A stretch of 34,994 nt of DNA, taken from Marvinbryantia sp. GTDB lineage: Bacteria > Bacillota > Clostridia > Lachnospirales > Lachnospiraceae. The number at the start of each line of letters is the position of its first letter. Position 1 is the first letter of the stretch. The notes under the pieces were generated by a model. It was not told where the DNA came from and did no database searches. It saw only the letters and a program-made list of their open reading frames with translations. The DNA lies in contig JAEDFS010000018.1 in the NCBI GenBank assembly GCA_016297895.1, positions 1 through 34,994 of the forward strand. The letters are read 5' to 3'. A program made the translations under genes and the position numbers. This document shows, piece by piece, positions 24,552-32,121 of the stretch.

Positions 24552-25625
24552 CTATCCCTGCCTGTCAAAAAATCCTTTTTCCAGTACCGGTCCGTACCAG
24601 TGATCATACTCCCCTTCGTGACGGAGCGCATATTCCGTACACTGGCGCATCATACTGACGATCCCGGCATTCATTTTCAAATCAAATCCGTCGATTCCCG
24701 GCCTCAGTGATCCGGTCATATCGATCATGCCATTTCTGGATGCCTCCTTCATGACTTCCTCCTCCAGGGACTCCTCATGAAGGATCTCCATATTCTTCTT
24801 CAAAAACGCAAGCGCTGCGATCATTCCGTAGCAGCCCCAGTCAGAACAGGTGGCAGTGATCACATGATCCGCCTCCGTGTCTGCAAGAATTCCGCCTCCG
24901 CAGCCGCAGGCACACTCATTTTTATCCGTATAGGGAATGTATTTTCTGATATGATCACCCAGAAAATGCATTCCGATCTCATTTCCCAGATCCCCGATGG
25001 CAATGGACGGCACCTTCTTTTCCCGGAGAAGATTCCAGAGCACATCGGATTTTGCCTCCAGTTCCGTCACATCTTTTCCGATGGCATTGTGATATCTGCC
25101 CACTCCGTTGGCTCCCGGGGCTTCAATGGCGATCATGGCATCCGGCATGATGGTTTCGCAGATCTTTTCTGCCTGCTCTTTTGCCTGAGCCTGATCCTTG
25201 GTAAACGGAATCACGCCCATACACAAGGGCATTTCCCGCACCAGATCCATATCTTCATACACCTGATATCCCACAGTATGGCCGCACCGGATCACCGCCT
25301 TGACACACTCCTGAGGACAAATGATCACCGGCTTTGCATGAAATGCCTGAATCAGCGCTCTCGCTGTCAGGATCGTTCCTACCATTCCATCCATTTCCGG
25401 TACCCGATAAGGCAGAAGCACAAATCCGGTAAACAGAAATACCACATCCTGTTCTTTGATGGTACTGCACAGTGCCTCCGCCGCATTGACCGACAACGGT
25501 CCGCCCACCCTGCTGCGGCATCCGTCATAAAGGATCCTGCAGACCCCGTATCCCCTGGGATCCAGGGTCATCAGCATATCCAGGTTCTCACCTATATTTC
25601 TTTTTTCCAGTTCTTCCTTATTCAT
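24552..25625 (-). CDS. DUF4392 protein, C-terminal-half homologue of D-glutamate cyclase
   Basis: 357-residue cytoplasmic protein. FTGFVLLPYRVPEMDGMVGT, IAIEAPGANGVGRYHNAIGKD, AIGDLGNEIGMH, ACGCGGGILADTEADHVI and the WGCYGMIAALAFL stretch fit the DUF4392 family, the C-terminal half of animal DGLUCY. Many cysteines (ACGCGGG) suggest a metal or cofactor site. A TTG at 25628 is a possible start, but the ATG at 25625 is preferred; either overlaps the dat stop by a few bases. With the DUF1445 gene five kb-scale neighbours away in the same operon, it plausibly completes a two-protein cyclase. Its separate catalytic role is not known to me. Confidence 0.85.
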   Translation of the reverse strand: MNKEELEKRNIGENLDMLMTLDPRGYGVCRILYDGCRSRVGGPLSVNAAEALCSTIKEQDVVFLFTGFVLLPYRVPEMDGMVGTILTARALIQAFHAKPVIICPQECVKAVIRCGHTVGYQVYEDMDLVREMPLCMGVIPFTKDQAQAKEQAEKICETIMPDAMIAIEAPGANGVGRYHNAIGKDVTELEAKSDVLWNLLREKKVPSIAIGDLGNEIGMHFLGDHIRKYIPYTDKNECACGCGGGILADTEADHVITATCSDWGCYGMIAALAFLKKNMEILHEESLEEEVMKEASRNGMIDMTGSLRPGIDGFDLKMNAGIVSMMRQCTEYALRHEGEYDHWYGPVLEKGFFDRQG

Positions 25626-26481
25626 CAAACATACTCTCTTTTCCTGTATATTCCAGATACTCCCGAACTACTTCATCCTGGATCATCTTCAAAGTCTTTG
25701 GATCCTTTCCGCCTGCGGGAACACCGTCCACCTCATTGACATGAAGACAGAAATTCGAAGAAGAAGATACAATGATCTCATCTGCATCCTTAAGCTCCTG
25801 AAGAGTAAAGGGACGTTCCATCACAGTGATGCCCAGCTTATAGCAGGCCTTGATCAGATGCTGTTTTGCGATACCTCTGAGGATATAGCAGTCATTGGGA
25901 TGAGAATAAAATACGCCGTCTTTTAAAATGCATACATTGCTGTGAGCACATTCCGTGACCGTATCTCCTCTGTGGAACACCGTTTCCTGAACTCCCAGCC
26001 GCTTTGCCTCCTGGGCAGCCACCACCGACGGAATCAGATTCAATGTCTTGATATTGCAGTGATAAAAACGGGTGTCCTCCTTCGTATTTACTTTAATGGG
26101 CACATCCGGATTATTCAAAACTGCCGGACGGATCATGATCCACAGTTTTCCTACCATATCTTCATCGTAGACATGATTTCGGTCAGCCGTTCCTCTGGTC
26201 ACCTGCCAGTATACAAAATGAGTCTCGCCCTCGACTTTCTGAAGCATCTCTGTCAGCAGTTTTCCCAATGCTTCTTTTTCCATGGGGATCCTGATTCCCA
26301 GTGCCTTTGCACTGGTGTAAAACCGATCCAGATGTTCATCCAGAAGATATACCACATGATTTCCGCCTGCGGTGGCATCATAGACGCCATCTCCAAAAAA
26401 ATGTACTCTGTCATTGAAGGGGATCATTACTTCTTCCGGGGTTCCCCACACTCCGTCATAATATGCCAGTTCCTTTAACAT
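25618..26481 (-). CDS. dat: D-amino-acid transaminase
   Basis: 287-residue PLP enzyme, aminotransferase class IV (EC 2.6.1.21). It moves the amino group from D-amino acids such as D-alanine to 2-oxoglutarate, giving D-glutamate. It follows the Bacillus enzyme closely: HFFGDGVYDAT, HLDRFYTSAKALGI, QVTRGTADRNHVYD, the Schiff-base Lys in CNIKTLNLIPSVVAAQEAK, HRGDTVTECAHSN and DEIIVSSSSN. These favour D-transaminase over branched-chain or aminodeoxychorismate enzymes. It starts 56 bp after the cytidylate-kinase-like gene and overlaps the DUF4392 gene, tying D-glutamate formation to the cyclase. Confidence 0.92.
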   Translation of the reverse strand: MLKELAYYDGVWGTPEEVMIPFNDRVHFFGDGVYDATAGGNHVVYLLDEHLDRFYTSAKALGIRIPMEKEALGKLLTEMLQKVEGETHFVYWQVTRGTADRNHVYDEDMVGKLWIMIRPAVLNNPDVPIKVNTKEDTRFYHCNIKTLNLIPSVVAAQEAKRLGVQETVFHRGDTVTECAHSNVCILKDGVFYSHPNDCYILRGIAKQHLIKACYKLGITVMERPFTLQELKDADEIIVSSSSNFCLHVNEVDGVPAGGKDPKTLKMIQDEVVREYLEYTGKESMFDE

Positions 26482-26537
26482 TTGCTTTTACCGCCTTTCG
26501 TTTTCTCTGTCAGAACAAAGCGTCTTTTGGCGTTTCG

Positions 26538-27185
26538 TTAAGGCATTTCTACTCCAAATTTTAATTTCAGATAATATTCGATCATAGACACACAGCCGTC
26601 CAGTCCCAGACTTGCCGTATTCAGGCACAGATCATAATTGCTGGGATCCTTCCATTTTCTCCCGGTATGATACGTATAGTAAGACTCTCTGTATTTGTCC
26701 AGCCTGTTGATATACCGGATTGCCTCAAATGCACTGATGCCCTGACGCCTGGTCTCCCGTTCCACTCTCCAGTCATAGGGTGCATCCAGATAAACACTCA
26801 GCACATTGGGTTTATCCTTGAGCACATAATCGGCTGCACGTCCGATGCACACATAGGATTCTTTGTCCAGAAGCTCTCTCAGCACATCAGCCTGGTATTT
26901 GTACAGATTTTCATCGGAAAGGAAGTTGCCGCTTTCCGGCGGGATCGCCTCCCCATTATAGACCTTTTTGGATACCCGGTAAAGAAGCGTTTTCTTCGTA
27001 TCTTCATCGGCACTGGCAAAGATCTTCTCATTGATGCCGCTGTTATCTGCCGCCAGACGAAGCAGCTTCCGGTCATAGACATCGATTCCGTAATCTGCCG
27101 CAATCTTTTTTCCAATATAGCTTCCGCCGCCGCTGCCGCAGGTACGGGTAATTGCAACTGCAAAAAATTTTCCCTTTTCTGCCAT
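26538..27185 (-). CDS. Cytidylate kinase-like family protein
   Basis: 215-residue P-loop protein. The N-terminal ITRTCGSGGGSYIGKKIA matches the nucleotide-binding loop of the cytidylate-kinase-like (Cytidylate_kin2) family, followed by YDRKLLRLAA, YVCIGRAADYVL and LSVYLDAPYDWRVERE, then a C-terminal YYTYHTGRKWKD segment. It is not the housekeeping cmk, which has a different core. The substrate is unknown. It lies between livF (15 bp) and dat (56 bp) in the same direction, with no obvious metabolic link to either. Confidence 0.85.
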   Translation of the reverse strand: MAEKGKFFAVAITRTCGSGGGSYIGKKIAADYGIDVYDRKLLRLAADNSGINEKIFASADEDTKKTLLYRVSKKVYNGEAIPPESGNFLSDENLYKYQADVLRELLDKESYVCIGRAADYVLKDKPNVLSVYLDAPYDWRVERETRRQGISAFEAIRYINRLDKYRESYYTYHTGRKWKDPSNYDLCLNTASLGLDGCVSMIEYYLKLKFGVEMP

Positions 27186-27200
27186 AACCCATTCTCCTTC

Positions 27201-27899
27201 CTATTGTCCCAGATATGCCTTTTTCACCCGTTCATCATTCATCAATTCCTGTGCAGGACCTTCGATGGAGATCTTTCCTGTCTCCAAAACATATGCCCTG
27301 TCGGAAATGGATAATGCCATCTTTGCATTCTGTTCCACCAGTAAAATCGTGATTCCCTTTTTATTTACTTCCTTTATAATAGAAAAGATTTCTTTTACCA
27401 GAAGGGGTGAAAGTCCCATGGACGGTTCATCCATCAGGATCATTTTCGGTTTTGCCATCAATGCTCTTCCCACCGCCAGCATCTGCTGCTCTCCTCCCGA
27501 GAGAGTTCCTGCCAGCTGTCTGCGTCTCTCCAGAAGCCTGGGAAAGCGATCATAGACATCCTTCATGTTTTCATCCATATCGGCCGGATCCGCATAGGCT
27601 CCCATTTCCAGATTCTCTTCTACCGTCATCTCCGGGAAGATATGTCTGCCCTCCGGCACATGAGCCAGCTTCAGACTGATGATCTTGCTTGGCTCGGTCT
27701 TTCGAAGATCCGTTCCGTCAAAAGTGATCGTTCCGGAATCTGCTTTCTCCAGGCCGGAGATCGTACGCAGAATCGTTGTTTTTCCGGCACCGTTGGCTCC
27801 GATCAGAGATACGATCTCTCCGTCATTTACCTTCAGGGACACCCCATGGATGGCATGCACCGCTCCGTATGATACGTTCAGGTCTTTTATTTCCAGCAT
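27201..27899 (-). CDS. livF: Branched-chain amino acid ABC transporter ATPase LivF
   Basis: 232-residue ATPase with Walker A GANGAGKTT, signature LSGGEQQMLAVGRAL, Walker B ILMDEPSMGLS and the LivF-type C-terminus LMNDERVKKAYLGQ. It pairs with LivG at the cytoplasmic face of the LivHM channel. RBS GGAGGGAAGAAGG. Branched-chain or related hydrophobic amino acids are the usual cargo, but in this operon a D-amino acid or 5-oxoproline cargo deserves thought. Confidence 0.95.
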   Translation of the reverse strand: MLEIKDLNVSYGAVHAIHGVSLKVNDGEIVSLIGANGAGKTTILRTISGLEKADSGTITFDGTDLRKTEPSKIISLKLAHVPEGRHIFPEMTVEENLEMGAYADPADMDENMKDVYDRFPRLLERRRQLAGTLSGGEQQMLAVGRALMAKPKMILMDEPSMGLSPLLVKEIFSIIKEVNKKGITILLVEQNAKMALSISDRAYVLETGKISIEGPAQELMNDERVKKAYLGQ

Positions 27900-27911
27900 C
27901 CTTCTTCCCTC

Positions 27912-28691
27912 CTACTCATCGTCCTTGCCCAGATAGGCCTCGATTACTCTGGGATGGTTTGCTACCTCCTCCGGTGTTCCCGATGCAATGGTAGTACCAA
28001 AATCCAGTACATAGATCCTCTGACAGATCTTCATAACCAGGCTCATGTCATGCTCGATCAAAAGCACCGACACCTTGAACCGATCCCGGATATAGTTAAT
28101 GATCTCCAGAAGTTCCTCCGTCTCTGTAGGGTTCATGCCCGCTGCCGGTTCATCCAGCAGAAGCAAGCTCATATCGGTAGCCAGTGCTCTGGCGATCTCC
28201 AGACGTCTCTGCTGTCCGTAGGGAAGGTTGGATGCCAGGATCTCTTCCTTTCCTGACAAATGCACGACTTCCAGCAGCTCTTTTGCATGCTTTGTCAGCT
28301 CCGCCTCCTGTGTCCAGTATTTTTTCGTACGGAATATCGCATCCACCAGACTGTAATTTGCCTTTTCCTGCATGGCTGCCTTTACATTTTCAATGACCGT
28401 CATTTTTTTGAAAAGACGGATATTCTGAAAGGTTCTGGCAATTCCCGCATGAACAATCTGATGGGTCTTTTTCCCGTTCATTTTCTCACCCTTCAGGTAA
28501 AAGGAACCTTCCGTTGGTTTGTATACGCCGGTGATCAGGTTGAATACCGTGGTCTTTCCTGCTCCGTTGGGACCGATGAGGCCTACAAGCTCCGATTCTC
28601 CGATCTCCATATTAAAATCTGATACCGCCTTTAAGCCTCCGAACTGGATGCCCAGGCTTTTTGCCACTAATACAGGAGTCTTTTCTGCCAT
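27912..28691 (-). CDS. livG: Branched-chain amino acid ABC transporter ATPase LivG
   Basis: 259-residue ATPase with Walker A GPNGAGKTTVFNLITGVYKP, the LivG-specific insert HAGIARTFQNIRLFKKMTV, signature LPYGQQRRLEIARAL, and Walker B LLLLDEPAAGMNP. The C-terminus HPRVIEAYLG is typical. It starts one base after the livM stop, with AAAGGAGGGAC in the livM end. Confidence 0.95.
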   Translation of the reverse strand: MAEKTPVLVAKSLGIQFGGLKAVSDFNMEIGESELVGLIGPNGAGKTTVFNLITGVYKPTEGSFYLKGEKMNGKKTHQIVHAGIARTFQNIRLFKKMTVIENVKAAMQEKANYSLVDAIFRTKKYWTQEAELTKHAKELLEVVHLSGKEEILASNLPYGQQRRLEIARALATDMSLLLLDEPAAGMNPTETEELLEIINYIRDRFKVSVLLIEHDMSLVMKICQRIYVLDFGTTIASGTPEEVANHPRVIEAYLGKDDE

Positions 28692-28692
28692 G

Positions 28693-29697
28693 TTACTGTC
28701 CCTCCTTTGCCGCTTTGTTTCCTTTTCCGGACAGCTTCATCAGCAGTCCTGTCAGAGAAAATTCCCAGGTACCGAAAATTCCGCCCGGCCGGAAGATCAT
28801 AACCAGAACCAGGATCACAGAATAAGCAAGCATACGGTATGTAGAGAACTGACGCATCATTTCCGGCAGTGCGGAAAGGAATGCTGCACCGATCACAGAA
28901 CCTGTAAGAGATCCGGTACCTCCGATGATGACCTCAGACAACAGCTCTGCGGAATAGTTAAAGTTAAAGTTGGTGGGGATCATGGCTGTCATATAATGTG
29001 CATACAGTCCGCCGCCCACGCCTGCAAAAAATGCTGCCACCGCAAAGGTAAACACTTTGTAATAGGTAACGTTGATGCCGGATGCAGCTGCTGCGATGTA
29101 GTCCTCACGGATACTCTTCACCGTACGTCCGTAACGGCTTCTTACAAACATGAACATCACTGCCACACAGGCTGCGGTGATCCAGTATACCCAGTAAAAA
29201 TCCGCCAGCTTGGCAATGCCGCTCATGGTCTTGCCGCCGCCGGTAAATTCAAAGTTACAGAAGCACACGCGAATGATCTCGGCAAAAGCTACCGTTACGA
29301 TAGCCAGATAATCGCCTCTCAGTCTCAGCGCCGGGATACCAACCAGCATTCCTGTGATTCCCGCTGCAATTCCGCCGATCACCAGTGCGATCAGAAGCAC
29401 CAGCAGGTTCGGCATTCCGGTTCCGGAAAGTGCATTGGAAGCCAGGGCAGAAACATAGGCACCCACAGAAACGAATCCCGCATGGCCCAGGGAAAACTCA
29501 CCCATGACACCTACTACCAGGTTCAGGGAAGTTACCATCACGATGGTATAGCAGGCTGTGGTAAAAATTCCCTTCACATAGGTCGTGGAAGTTCCTAGAA
29601 CCCCTGACTCAAACAGCAATACTGCCAGACCGTACAGTACCAGAAGTCCAAGAAGGTTGATCAGATAGGATACTTTGTATTTTTTCGGCATTTTCAT
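28693..29697 (-). CDS. livM: Branched-chain amino acid ABC transporter permease LivM
   Basis: About 334-residue inner-membrane permease with the family segment GHAGFVSVGAYVSALASN and the coupling region GDYLAIVTVAFAEIIRVCF, then TGGGKTMSGI. Three ATGs in a row follow GGGAGGG. The third (29697) has the best spacing; 29700 and 29703 would add one or two Met. It works with LivH as a heterodimeric channel. Confidence 0.93.
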   Translation of the reverse strand: MKMPKKYKVSYLINLLGLLVLYGLAVLLFESGVLGTSTTYVKGIFTTACYTIVMVTSLNLVVGVMGEFSLGHAGFVSVGAYVSALASNALSGTGMPNLLVLLIALVIGGIAAGITGMLVGIPALRLRGDYLAIVTVAFAEIIRVCFCNFEFTGGGKTMSGIAKLADFYWVYWITAACVAVMFMFVRSRYGRTVKSIREDYIAAAASGINVTYYKVFTFAVAAFFAGVGGGLYAHYMTAMIPTNFNFNYSAELLSEVIIGGTGSLTGSVIGAAFLSALPEMMRQFSTYRMLAYSVILVLVMIFRPGGIFGTWEFSLTGLLMKLSGKGNKAAKEGQ

Positions 29698-29715
29698 CAT
29701 CATTCCCTCCCTTTC

Positions 29716-30606
29716 TCAGACTTTCTCGCCCAGATTCTTTCCAAGAATACCGGACGGTTTTACCAGAAGGATCACGATCAGGATACTGTAAGTGATCGCC
29801 TCGTACCATCCCGGGGCAAACAGTTTGACGAAGATCTCGATGAGACCTACCAGAATGCCGCCCAGCATGGCACCGGGAATAATGCCGATTCCTCCGAGAA
29901 CTGCGGCGATAAATGCCTTGATACCCATCATGGAACCCATATCATTGGTTACACGGGGATACTTTGCGCAATACATCAGAGCTGCCACAGCTGCCAGGCC
30001 GGAGCCGATGGCAAAGGTCAGCGTAATGATCCGGTTTACATTGATGCCGGCCAGAATGGCTGCATCCTTATCCTGAGGAACGGCACGCATGGCCTTTCCC
30101 ATTTTCGTTTTCTTAATAAATACCTGCATCAGGATCATGATGCCGACACCGATGGCAATGGTCAGCAGTACATTCAGCGGAAGTACCACACCCATGACAT
30201 TGATGGTAGGCAGAGCAAAGATTTTTGCTACATTGTGGGGTTTTGCCCCGAAAAGTACCATGGCCAGGTTTTCCAGGAAAATACTCATTGCCAGTGCAGT
30301 GATCAGCGCTGACATGGAACCCGCTTTTCGAACCGGTTTGTAAGCAATGGTCTCAACCAGCACACCAACTGTCATGCAGACTGCCACAGCGATGATGACT
30401 GCCAGCCATGCCGGCATTCCGATATTGATCATGATGGGAACCGTATAAAACAGGGTATAGGATCCGATCATGATGAAATCACCGTGAGCGAAGTTGATCA
30501 TGCGGATAATGCCGTATACCATGGTATAACCGAGAGCGATCAGCGCATAGATGGCGCCCTGGTTCAAACCATTGATCAGACTTTGTACAAATAATGAAAC
30601 TGTCAT
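29716..30606 (-). CDS. livH: Branched-chain amino acid ABC transporter permease LivH
   Basis: 296-residue permease. FVQSLINGLNQGAIYALIAL, GYTMVYGIIRMINFAHGD, RAVPQDKDAAILAGINVNRI and AAVLGGIGIIPGAMLGGILVG identify LivH. It begins ~100 bp after livJ; that gap holds a 9-bp stem that may lower read-through so the binding protein is made in excess. RBS AGAGGAAAGGAAG. Confidence 0.95.
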   Translation of the reverse strand: MTVSLFVQSLINGLNQGAIYALIALGYTMVYGIIRMINFAHGDFIMIGSYTLFYTVPIMINIGMPAWLAVIIAVAVCMTVGVLVETIAYKPVRKAGSMSALITALAMSIFLENLAMVLFGAKPHNVAKIFALPTINVMGVVLPLNVLLTIAIGVGIMILMQVFIKKTKMGKAMRAVPQDKDAAILAGINVNRIITLTFAIGSGLAAVAALMYCAKYPRVTNDMGSMMGIKAFIAAVLGGIGIIPGAMLGGILVGLIEIFVKLFAPGWYEAITYSILIVILLVKPSGILGKNLGEKV

Positions 30607-30635
30607 AACCCGCTTCCTTTCCTCTTAATAAACCA

Positions 30636-30670
30636 GATGTGCACCCGGTATTTCTACACACGTGCACATC
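30636..30670 (-). terminator. Hairpin between livJ and livH, probable partial terminator
   Basis: A 9-bp stem GATGTGCAC/GTGCACATC with a 17-nt loop, followed on the minus strand by TGGTTTATT. The weak T tract suggests partial termination or an mRNA-stabilising 3' end for livJ. Confidence 0.5.
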
Positions 30671-30702
30671 CAGTCATTTCTATCTCTCTTTTTCGTCGCC
30701 AG

Positions 30703-31863
30703 TTATTCTGTCTTCTCGCCTTCCGGACTTAAGGTCATCATCCATTTAACCTGTCCGTCTTCATATGTATTGATGGCAACTGCTTTCAGTGCGTCTCCGT
30801 TTTCATCCAGTGAGAAGGTTCCGCCTACACCAGTGAATTCCATGCCGGTCATACCTTTTACCAGAGATGCGGTATCAGATCCGCCTCCGTTTTCAGCTGC
30901 CTGTACCAGCATGTAGATCGCATCATAGTAAAGTGCTGCACATGCATTCAGGCTTTCTGTGCCATATGCTTCGGTATATTTGCTTACGAAGTTAGCTACT
31001 GCAGGAGCGGTATCCTCTGATGAATAGTGGTTGGTGAAGTAGCAGTTATCGAAGTAATCTTCCATACCTGAGGTATCGGAACCATCCCATCCGTCACCGC
31101 CCATGATTGCTCCGGTGAAGCCAGCATCTCTTACTGCACTTACCAGAAGAGGAACGGTATCCAGGAAGCAGGGATAGTAAACAAAGTCAGCTCCGTTTGC
31201 TACTGCCTGGGATGCCTGGGATGAGAAGTCTGTATCTTTTGTTGTACACTCACCAATGTATACCACTTCGATACCGTTTGCTTCTGCATTCTCAATAAAT
31301 GCATCCTTCAGACCATTAGAATAGTCATCATCTTTTGCGTAAATCACAGCTGCTTTTTCCCAGCCCTGTTCTTTTACAAACTGTGCTGCCATCTTGCCCT
31401 GATAGGGATCGATGAAGCAGTTACGGAAAATGGTCTCGCCCTTTAAGGTAACATCCTTGTTGGTTGCACCGGTTGCCAGAAGAAGCATTCCGTCATTCGC
31501 TGCCTGTTCTGCAATAGGCAGTGTCACGGATGAGAAGAAGCATCCTACTACTGCTTCCGGTCCCTCAGACATTACGCTGTTGTATGCGTTGATCGCCTGT
31601 TTTGCATCGGTGGCATCGTCCACTACCTTGCCGCCGTTTACGATCTCGACTTTGTATTCGGAATCGCTGGAGTTGATTTCTTCCACTGCCAGATCAATGG
31701 CATTCTGTGCACCTTCACCATAAACTGCAGAGCCACCGGTCATGGAACAGATCACACCGATCTTGATGACGTTGTCCTCTTCCTCTGCAAATGCTGTGGT
31801 GCCAAGCACCATAGATGCTGCCAATGTTGCGGAAAGTACTGCGCTTGCTGCTCTTTTTTTCAT
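30703..31863 (-). CDS. livJ: Branched-chain amino acid ABC transporter substrate-binding protein LivJ-like
   Basis: 386-residue exported binding protein, periplasmic-binding type I fold (IKIGVICSMTGGSAVYGEGAQ, INAYNSVMSEGPEAVVGCF, then YPCFLDTVPLLVSAVRDAGF). The signal peptide ends GTTAFA|EEED with no cysteine, so it is not an obvious lipoprotein, which is unusual for a Gram-positive binding protein. The ORF is open further to 31935, but AAGGAGGATG precedes the ATG at 31863. It is the first gene of the liv-dat-pxp operon and follows a leader with two terminator-like hairpins. The bound ligand cannot be told from sequence. Confidence 0.94.
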   Translation of the reverse strand: MKKRAASAVLSATLAASMVLGTTAFAEEEDNVIKIGVICSMTGGSAVYGEGAQNAIDLAVEEINSSDSEYKVEIVNGGKVVDDATDAKQAINAYNSVMSEGPEAVVGCFFSSVTLPIAEQAANDGMLLLATGATNKDVTLKGETIFRNCFIDPYQGKMAAQFVKEQGWEKAAVIYAKDDDYSNGLKDAFIENAEANGIEVVYIGECTTKDTDFSSQASQAVANGADFVYYPCFLDTVPLLVSAVRDAGFTGAIMGGDGWDGSDTSGMEDYFDNCYFTNHYSSEDTAPAVANFVSKYTEAYGTESLNACAALYYDAIYMLVQAAENGGGSDTASLVKGMTGMEFTGVGGTFSLDENGDALKAVAINTYEDGQVKWMMTLSPEGEKTE

Positions 31864-31900
31864 AATTTCATCCTCCTTCAGTTGTCCGGAACAGTCAACG

Positions 31901-31942
31901 AAAAAAGAGGCTCCGGCGGATCTATGCTCCGCCAAAACCTCT
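31901..31942 (-). terminator. Second leader hairpin before livJ (terminator-like)
   Basis: A 15-bp stem (arms 31906-31920 and 31928-31942, some G-T pairs), 7-nt loop, then six T on the minus strand. It is followed after ~35 bases by the livJ ribosome site. Its sequence closely resembles the first leader hairpin. Confidence 0.8.
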
Positions 31943-31962
31943 TCGTTTTGTCCCGATTATTT

Positions 31963-31981
31963 ATGAGAAATGATTTCTCAT
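31963..31981. repeat. Palindrome between the two leader hairpins
   Basis: ATGAGAAA-TGA-TTTCTCAT, 8-bp arms with a 3-nt spacer. It could be a small RNA hairpin or a protein-binding site within the liv leader. Confidence 0.5.
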
Positions 31982-31986
31982 ATCAC

Positions 31987-32020
31987 AAAAAGGTTCCGGC
32001 AGCTTGCTCTACCGAAACCT
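31987..32020 (-). terminator. First leader hairpin before livJ (terminator-like)
   Basis: A 12-bp stem (31991-32002 with 32009-32020, including G-T pairs), loop of six, then five T on the minus strand. It begins only ~15 bases after the predicted transcription start, so it lies inside the liv leader rather than behind glgB. Confidence 0.75.
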
Positions 32021-32040
32021 CTTTGTTTCTGATGTTGTGA

Positions 32041-32069
32041 ATTATACTTTCCTTTATTTCAATTGTCAA
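32041..32069 (-). promoter_or_regulatory. Full-consensus promoter of the liv operon
   Basis: The minus strand reads TTGACA, 17 bp, TATAAT, predicting a ~170-nt leader to the livJ start. A strong promoter followed by terminators is the usual layout of attenuation control. Confidence 0.9.
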
Positions 32070-32121
32070 GCACAATTTCCAAATACTTAATTTTTTTAAG
32101 TGTCAGATGAAATATGTAAAG

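Noticed and set aside
31901..32020. ANTAR-type dual hexaloop antiterminator site
   Set aside because: Loop sizes (6 and 7) and bases do not fit the A1/G4 hexaloop rule, so no such protein is proposed.
31901..32020. Simple tandem terminators of glgB
   Set aside because: A full-consensus promoter lies between glgB and both hairpins, so liv transcripts must pass them; they may serve glgB as well, but not only.
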